Source of the DNA: Acanthamoeba sp. SK_2022b | Taxonomy: Eukaryota; Discosea; Longamoebia; Acanthamoebidae | Assembly (NCBI GenBank): GCA_027943245.1 | Contig: JANDJZ010000024.1 | Span: 124,001-188,000, forward strand | Length of the DNA stretch: 64,000 nucleotides | Direction: 5' to 3' | Shown: positions 59,950 to 64,000 of the stretch, in pieces | Numbering within the stretch: position 1 is the stretch's first letter | Layout of the letters: the number at the start of each line of letters is the position of its first letter | Program-made: the position numbers and the translations under genes | The notes under the pieces: generated by a model | The model's input: the letters and a program-made list of their open reading frames with translations, nothing else | The model's database searches: none | Told to the model about the DNA's origin: nothing

Positions 59950-61909
59950 CGAGAGCGGTGTCAGAGAGAGCAGGCGTCAACAGGGGAGGGAGAGGGGAGA
60001 ATGCCGGAGGGGCCCGCACCCAAACAGAGCGGCCTTGGTTTTGGCGGGAATCCACACAGGCTGCTTCTTCGCCACGGCATTGTTCTGGGATGACGGTGCG
60101 GTTCCCGGCGCTCTTGCCCTCTCCTCCTCCTCCTCCTCTTGCTCCTCCTCTTGGCTTTTGAGCGGTTCGTCGACCGACTTCTGTTCGGGGCCTGTGGCCG
60201 TGGGGCCATCGCCATCCGCTGTCTTGCTCGGAGCGGCGCTGTTCTCCTTGATGCCCCAAAACTTGGTCCAGAGCGTGAGCGAGGGGCTGCGTTGTCGCCG
60301 AGCCTGCGCGTTGCTGGCTTGCGGGGCCTCGGCGGCCTCCGCTTCCTTCTCTCTCCCGACCGACGGCGACGGCGCTTCTGGAGTTGGTCCGGCCACGACC
60401 GCGTCCACCTCCTGAGGGGGAGCCGTCTTTTCCTGGCTCCGTTCAACATCATTGGAATCTTCGGCGGCCTCCTTTTGCTGCTCCAACTGCATCTGATCAG
60501 GCGTAGCAATAGAAGAGAGCAGGCCGCGTGACGTCAGCAAGCGAGCATCATCGATACGAAGTTATATTTATTTATTATTTATTTATTTAGCGCAGCTTGG
60601 CCAGGAGCCGGTACCTGCTTCTGTAGCTGTTCGAGCCTGTGCTCGGCGTCGAGCGATCGCTGCAGGCTGACGAGCTTCATCACCAGCTTCTGCAGGCAGG
60701 GATGGCCGCGCGTCGAATAGAACGTTGCCATGTGGGACAACGTCTGCACGCATGCACCCCCCCCCCCAAACACACAGAGGGAGTGCGGCGTGAGTCGCAA
60801 ACCACCAAATACAAGCCTTATGAGGCCACTAACACTGCTTCACACTCACCGGGGGGGGGGGCTCCCGCACCCTCTTCAGGACGATCTGTCGCTCCTGGTC
60901 GATCGTGGTTCCGGCGAGGTAGGTGAAGGAGGGCTGCGCGTGCGGGTAGAAGCTCGGGAACGCGATCTGCAGCCGAATGAGCACCTTTCGCTCCACCTTG
61001 GCCTCCTCCTGCTTGGTCACGTCGTCGGCCGAACCTGCACCGGGTGCGCATAGGGGGGAGGGGGGGATTGAACGGTCAGCTCCTTACGGCACGCTCATGA
61101 GCGGGAGGAGGGCGGGCTCTGTGCACGTACTTGTGCCCTCTCTGCTGCTGGGTGCACTGGCGGCGGTCGAATCAGCATCGCTGTTCTCGCGCGGAGTGGG
61201 CTTCTTGGACGGTCGTGGCGAGGGACCCGGCGAGGGTGCTGAAGAATGGGCAGCAAGAGGCATCTCAATCAGCGGCAGATCGTAGAGCGTGATCGTGCAA
61301 CATCGGTTGATGGGGTTGGTCTCGACTGTCAAGTCTTCCACGGCTGTTCGTAACGTAAGTTTAGGAACCCGAAAGCGCACTCACGCACACAGCACACAAT
61401 CACACGTGCCTTTCATTTTTTGAGAGAGCAAGTTCAGTTCGTGCTTCAGGTCGAGGTTGCCGCCGTACTGGTTCAACGGTGGCGAAGGCATGATGGACGA
61501 CGGGGACGAAGGGGAGAGGACCTCGGTCTCACCGAGGCTGCTGCTGGCGGAGTCGGCGCTGCTGTGGCTCGCACGACGCTTGATGATCCTAATGGTCTCC
61601 TCGTTGTCTTCGCCATCGCTGGCGGTGTGGCGACCATCGTAATCCTCCGATTGAGTCTTGGAGCGCCCCGGCTGACGTGTGCCCGATGTAGACGGAAACT
61701 TACACAGGTCCTAGGAACCCCGCAGGGATAAGGTGTTGGCGATGGAGATGCACCACACACATCACCCGTATACGAGAATAGGACAGCGACAACAAGAAGG
61801 ACCATACCTGGATCGACTTGGGGACAGGCCATACGTTGAGCGTAAAATCTTTGGCCAACGATACGAGCCCGTAGGTGTGGCTGTTCGTCTTGGCGGACTC
61901 CTTGATGCT

Positions 61910-61989
<80 letters not shown>

Positions 61990-63667
61990 CGGAATGGAAC
62001 TGTCAGCATCAGAGGGGACACTCCCGCCCGCGACTGGAAAAAAGAGCGAGGTCGAACGGTCGCACCTCCATTCGAAAGCTTCGATCGCCTCGGCATGCCC
62101 CTGGAAGGTATAAATGGGCGTGAGGTGGTCGTACAGGCTCCACAGCCGCATACATCGCTCCCCTCGGCCAACCGTGAGCACGCCTTCACCAAACGGCTGT
62201 ACGCATACGACATAAAAACGTTTCGTGAGCCAAACCAGCCGACTGTCCCATGCGTTGCAGGGAACAAGTGCTGCCCGTACTGTGAACTGGGCCTGCGCTA
62301 CGGGCATCCCTGTACTGATCTTTTCCTTCTCGGTTCTTGGTTCGTAGATGTCCCATATCTGTGGTCGCGACGACACACCTTGGTCAGGAGAATTGCAGCA
62401 AAGAATGGACAGGTAGCAAGTCGGGATGCATGCCTTGATTGTGCTGTCATGCGAGGCGGTGAGGAGACGGCTCTCGTTGTAGTAGGCCCAGTCGATGTTC
62501 GATACATCGGCCGTGTGTCCAGTGATTGTGACCACAGGCGTCGACGTTTTCTGCGGAGAGAAGCAGAGCGGTCAGCTCACTTGGAATGAGGCAACGAGAA
62601 GACAAAGGACAGGAGCCGAGCAAAGTTGCGACGCGTTACCCGTAGGTCCCAGACCATGACTTGACGATTGTGTGTAGAAGCGATGAGTGAAGAATTGAGC
62701 CTGTTCCACTTGATGAAGCCTGGGCCTGCACGGAGAGTGAGCTGCGTGTTGGCCAAGTGGCTTGAGTCTTGGGGCGAGGCGCATACCCGCTTGACCATTC
62801 AGGCTCTGTGCTTTGATGGTCTTGGTGCGCACGTCCCAAATCGGTATTTCCACATCTGCAGAGCGAGACGCGAGCGTGTGCTGCTTGAAGGGCGACCACG
62901 CCAGGTCCGTGATTGCTCTGCGCGCACGAATAGCGGTCAGCGCATGGCCAAGCAACGACCGTTGGCTTGCAAGGAGAGAGGCACCGTTTGTGTGCTCCTT
63001 TGATGGTCAAGTGCGGATTGAGGCTGCCAGTGCGATCGTCCATCTTCCACACCGAGATCACAGTGCCGACCTGAGAGGCGAACGCTCAGCAGAGTACGCC
63101 ACAGAACAGCGGTGCATCTGTATCAGTGTCTGGGCGGGGACCGATACCGAAGAGGCGAGCGTCAAGTGGTGCGGGTTCCATTGTAGGACTGAGTACACCG
63201 AACTGGTGACCCGGCTAATTACCGCACAACAGGCGGGCAAGGACAGGGCGTGAGCCAACCTTGCGTGTGAGTCAGTCACCACTGGCAGGTACGTACCTGT
63301 TTGGGACGTGCACGTAATGCGTCTCCTTCTCTTTGCTTGGCTCCAATTCCCACAAGTGGAGCGCAGTCCTGTTGCCCAAAGAAAAAGAGATGGTAAGGTT
63401 GATTATAATTGAAGGCGAAAATGAAGATGTTCTGCGAATGAGGAAGAGTAATTGGGCGCCGTGATGAAGTGAAGTGTACCCCCCAACGGCGAGGTAGCGT
63501 GCATTGCGATCCACGGCGAAAGCGTTTACTTGCTTGCCAGCTGAAGGTAACGTGTGGTATAACGGAGGCTTGCCATGCAAATCTCTTCTTGTGCTCTCTT
63601 CCCTTTCGCTCGCCCGAGTTACTGATTCTCTCCTTGCTTGATGCTGCAGAGATGTCCAGCTGTCCAT
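58406..63667 (-). CDS. WDR59-type WD40/RWD protein, apparently fused to a C-terminal TLDc domain
   Basis: Read from the ATG at 63667. WD40 part: GKQVNAFAVDRNARYLAVGG/TALHLWELEP, ISVWKMDDRTGSLNP, AITDLAWSPFKQHTLASRSA, DVEIPIWDVRTKTIKAQS, FIKWNRLNSSLIASTHNRQV, TGHTADVSNIDWAYYNES, IWDIYEPRTEKEKIS, FGEGVLTVGRGERCMRLWSL, PIYTFQGHAEAIEAFEWR. Then LDLKHELNLLSQKMK and an RWD domain (VETNPINRCCTITLYD, LQIAFPSFYPHAQPSFTY, GTTIDQERQIVLKRV, HPCLQKLVMKLVSLQ), matching WDR59 of GATOR2. The exon ending LEQLQKQ (phase 0, GTACCG donor) joins 60492 (MQLEQQKEAAED...), which ends in phase 2 at 60020, joins GSNQRSEPGHWQAKVDDHARQ (phase 0), then the TLDc domain: SFEMLIGSFDVEM, LPPRFQFRDWQLLYSTMEHG, KKYVFGAFVTGMWDSSGKHS, GTGESFLFTLSPYFK, VGLWLDEDFDFGNSYP, ending VVLEAWGL. 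No RING was found. Alternative: two genes split near 60540-60580. Confidence 0.75.
58538..58568. repeat. (GTT)n microsatellite
   Basis: About ten GTT units on the plus strand (AAC on the coding strand), in the intron just before the last exon of the WDR59-TLDc gene. Confidence 0.95.
59870..59948. repeat. (CA)n(GA)n microsatellite in intron
   Basis: About 29 CA units then about 10 GA units on the plus strand, in an intron of the minus-strand WDR59-TLDc gene, between the acidic linker exon and the exon coding QAKVDDHARQ. Confidence 0.96.
61912..61988. repeat. (CA)n microsatellite in intron
   Basis: About 38 CA units on the plus strand, in an intron of the minus-strand WDR59-TLDc gene within the WD40-coding part. 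Confidence 0.97.
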
Positions 63668-64000
63668 TATTCCTCAATTCGGCAACACAGCTGCGCCGAC
63701 GCTTTGCTTTCTTTCCGGATAAACCACGGCGAAGAAGCAAACGCGAGTTGTCTTTTGATCGTTCGTGTACGTAGATTTTCAAATCCACGATCGTTTGCAA
63801 CGAACTCACGAGCGCAGGTACGCCAGTTGGTTATTGTCGACTGTCGTGGTTGTGGCCAAAAAACACACCAAAAAGCCAAAAACAGAGCCGTTGCGCTCAC
63901 CGCTGGGGTAACAAGCTGCCCACAGGCCCTGTGGCGAACTTCCTGGCGTGTGTGATTTTGGAGTGACCGTCGCTGTGGCAGAAGCTGGGCCTAGTTGAAA
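63668..64000. other. Right-edge flank, no gene assigned
   Basis: Upstream of the chosen ATG of the WDR59-TLDc gene, probably its 5' UTR and promoter. A minus frame is open but begins at a non-ATG codon and has no homology I can see. An upstream coding exon cannot be excluded, because the first propeller blade of WDR59 might extend further. Confidence 0.5.

Noticed and set aside
59800..60161. Frames coding long His-Thr or Cys-Val runs
   Set aside because: They are translations of CA/TG microsatellites in introns; the same is true at 5739-5930, 32855-33080, 38370-38759, 47385-47756, 57181-57588 and 61733-62123.
58406..60540. Separate TLDc gene starting near 60540
   Set aside because: The frame from 60540 begins with a non-conserved stretch that is better read as intron (GTACCG...GATCAG) between two in-phase coiled-coil exons. 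Kept only as the alternative to the fusion model.

Overview
This is nuclear DNA from a protist with a gene-dense, G+C-rich genome. Genes have many short introns (about 40-300 bases) and sit on both strands with 100-350 base gaps. No bacterial operon, ribosome-binding site or CRISPR array is visible. Gene content (condensin, CPSF, eIF3, the TEP1 architecture, ORMDL, a decayed amoeba-type kinase) and base usage suggest an amoebozoan, most likely Acanthamoeba or a close relative. The organism call is an inference from familiarity; no database was searched.

Layout. 1-2.7 kb: mitochondrial ClpB/Hsp78, cut by the left edge (-). 2.7-3.87 kb: gene-free and almost free of CpG. 3.87-14 kb: aldo/keto reductase (+), N-myristoyltransferase (-), a mitochondrial Tim21/Coa1-like membrane protein (-) and condensin SMC4 (-). 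14.3-21.5 kb: a very large TEP1-like TROVE/DUF4062/NACHT/WD40 protein, divergent from SMC4 across a promoter with two E2F-like sites. 21.7-28.8 kb: a protein kinase (+), an HDHD5-like HAD phosphatase (-) and a PiT phosphate transporter (+). 28.9-30.9 kb: a degenerate accessory island with a kinase pseudogene, a tRNA-like gene, about 1 kb with a single CpG, and tRNA-Lys(CTT). 31-40 kb: bacterial-type alanyl-tRNA synthetase (+), MYCBP (-) and CPSF2 (+). 40-49 kb: a stress-type hydrophilic protein (-), an unidentified mitochondrial-looking protein (-), ORMDL (+), CCDC47 (-), eIF3e (+) and SAR1 (-). 49.2-49.9 kb: a third CpG-poor gap. 49.9-63.7 kb: DDX1 (-), TMEM147 (-), CWF19L2 (+) and a long minus-strand gene that appears to join a WDR59-type WD40/RWD protein to a C-terminal TLDc domain.

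Most genes are housekeeping. Head-to-head pairs with short shared promoters are common: SMC4/TEP1, HDHD5/PiT, MYCBP/CPSF2, unknown/ORMDL, CCDC47/eIF3e and TMEM147/CWF19L2. Several products act at the ER membrane (ORMDL, CCDC47, TMEM147, SAR1), several in RNA metabolism (CPSF2, DDX1, CWF19L2, AlaRS, eIF3e) and several in mitochondria (ClpB, the Tim21/Coa1-like protein, AlaRS).

The strongest candidate for something new is the WDR59-TLDc gene. Phase-consistent exons link a GATOR2-type subunit to a domain known to bind the V-ATPase. Other points worth a second look are the CpG deserts, seven intronic CA repeats all in the same chromosomal orientation, and a tRNA-like gene with an enlarged anticodon loop.
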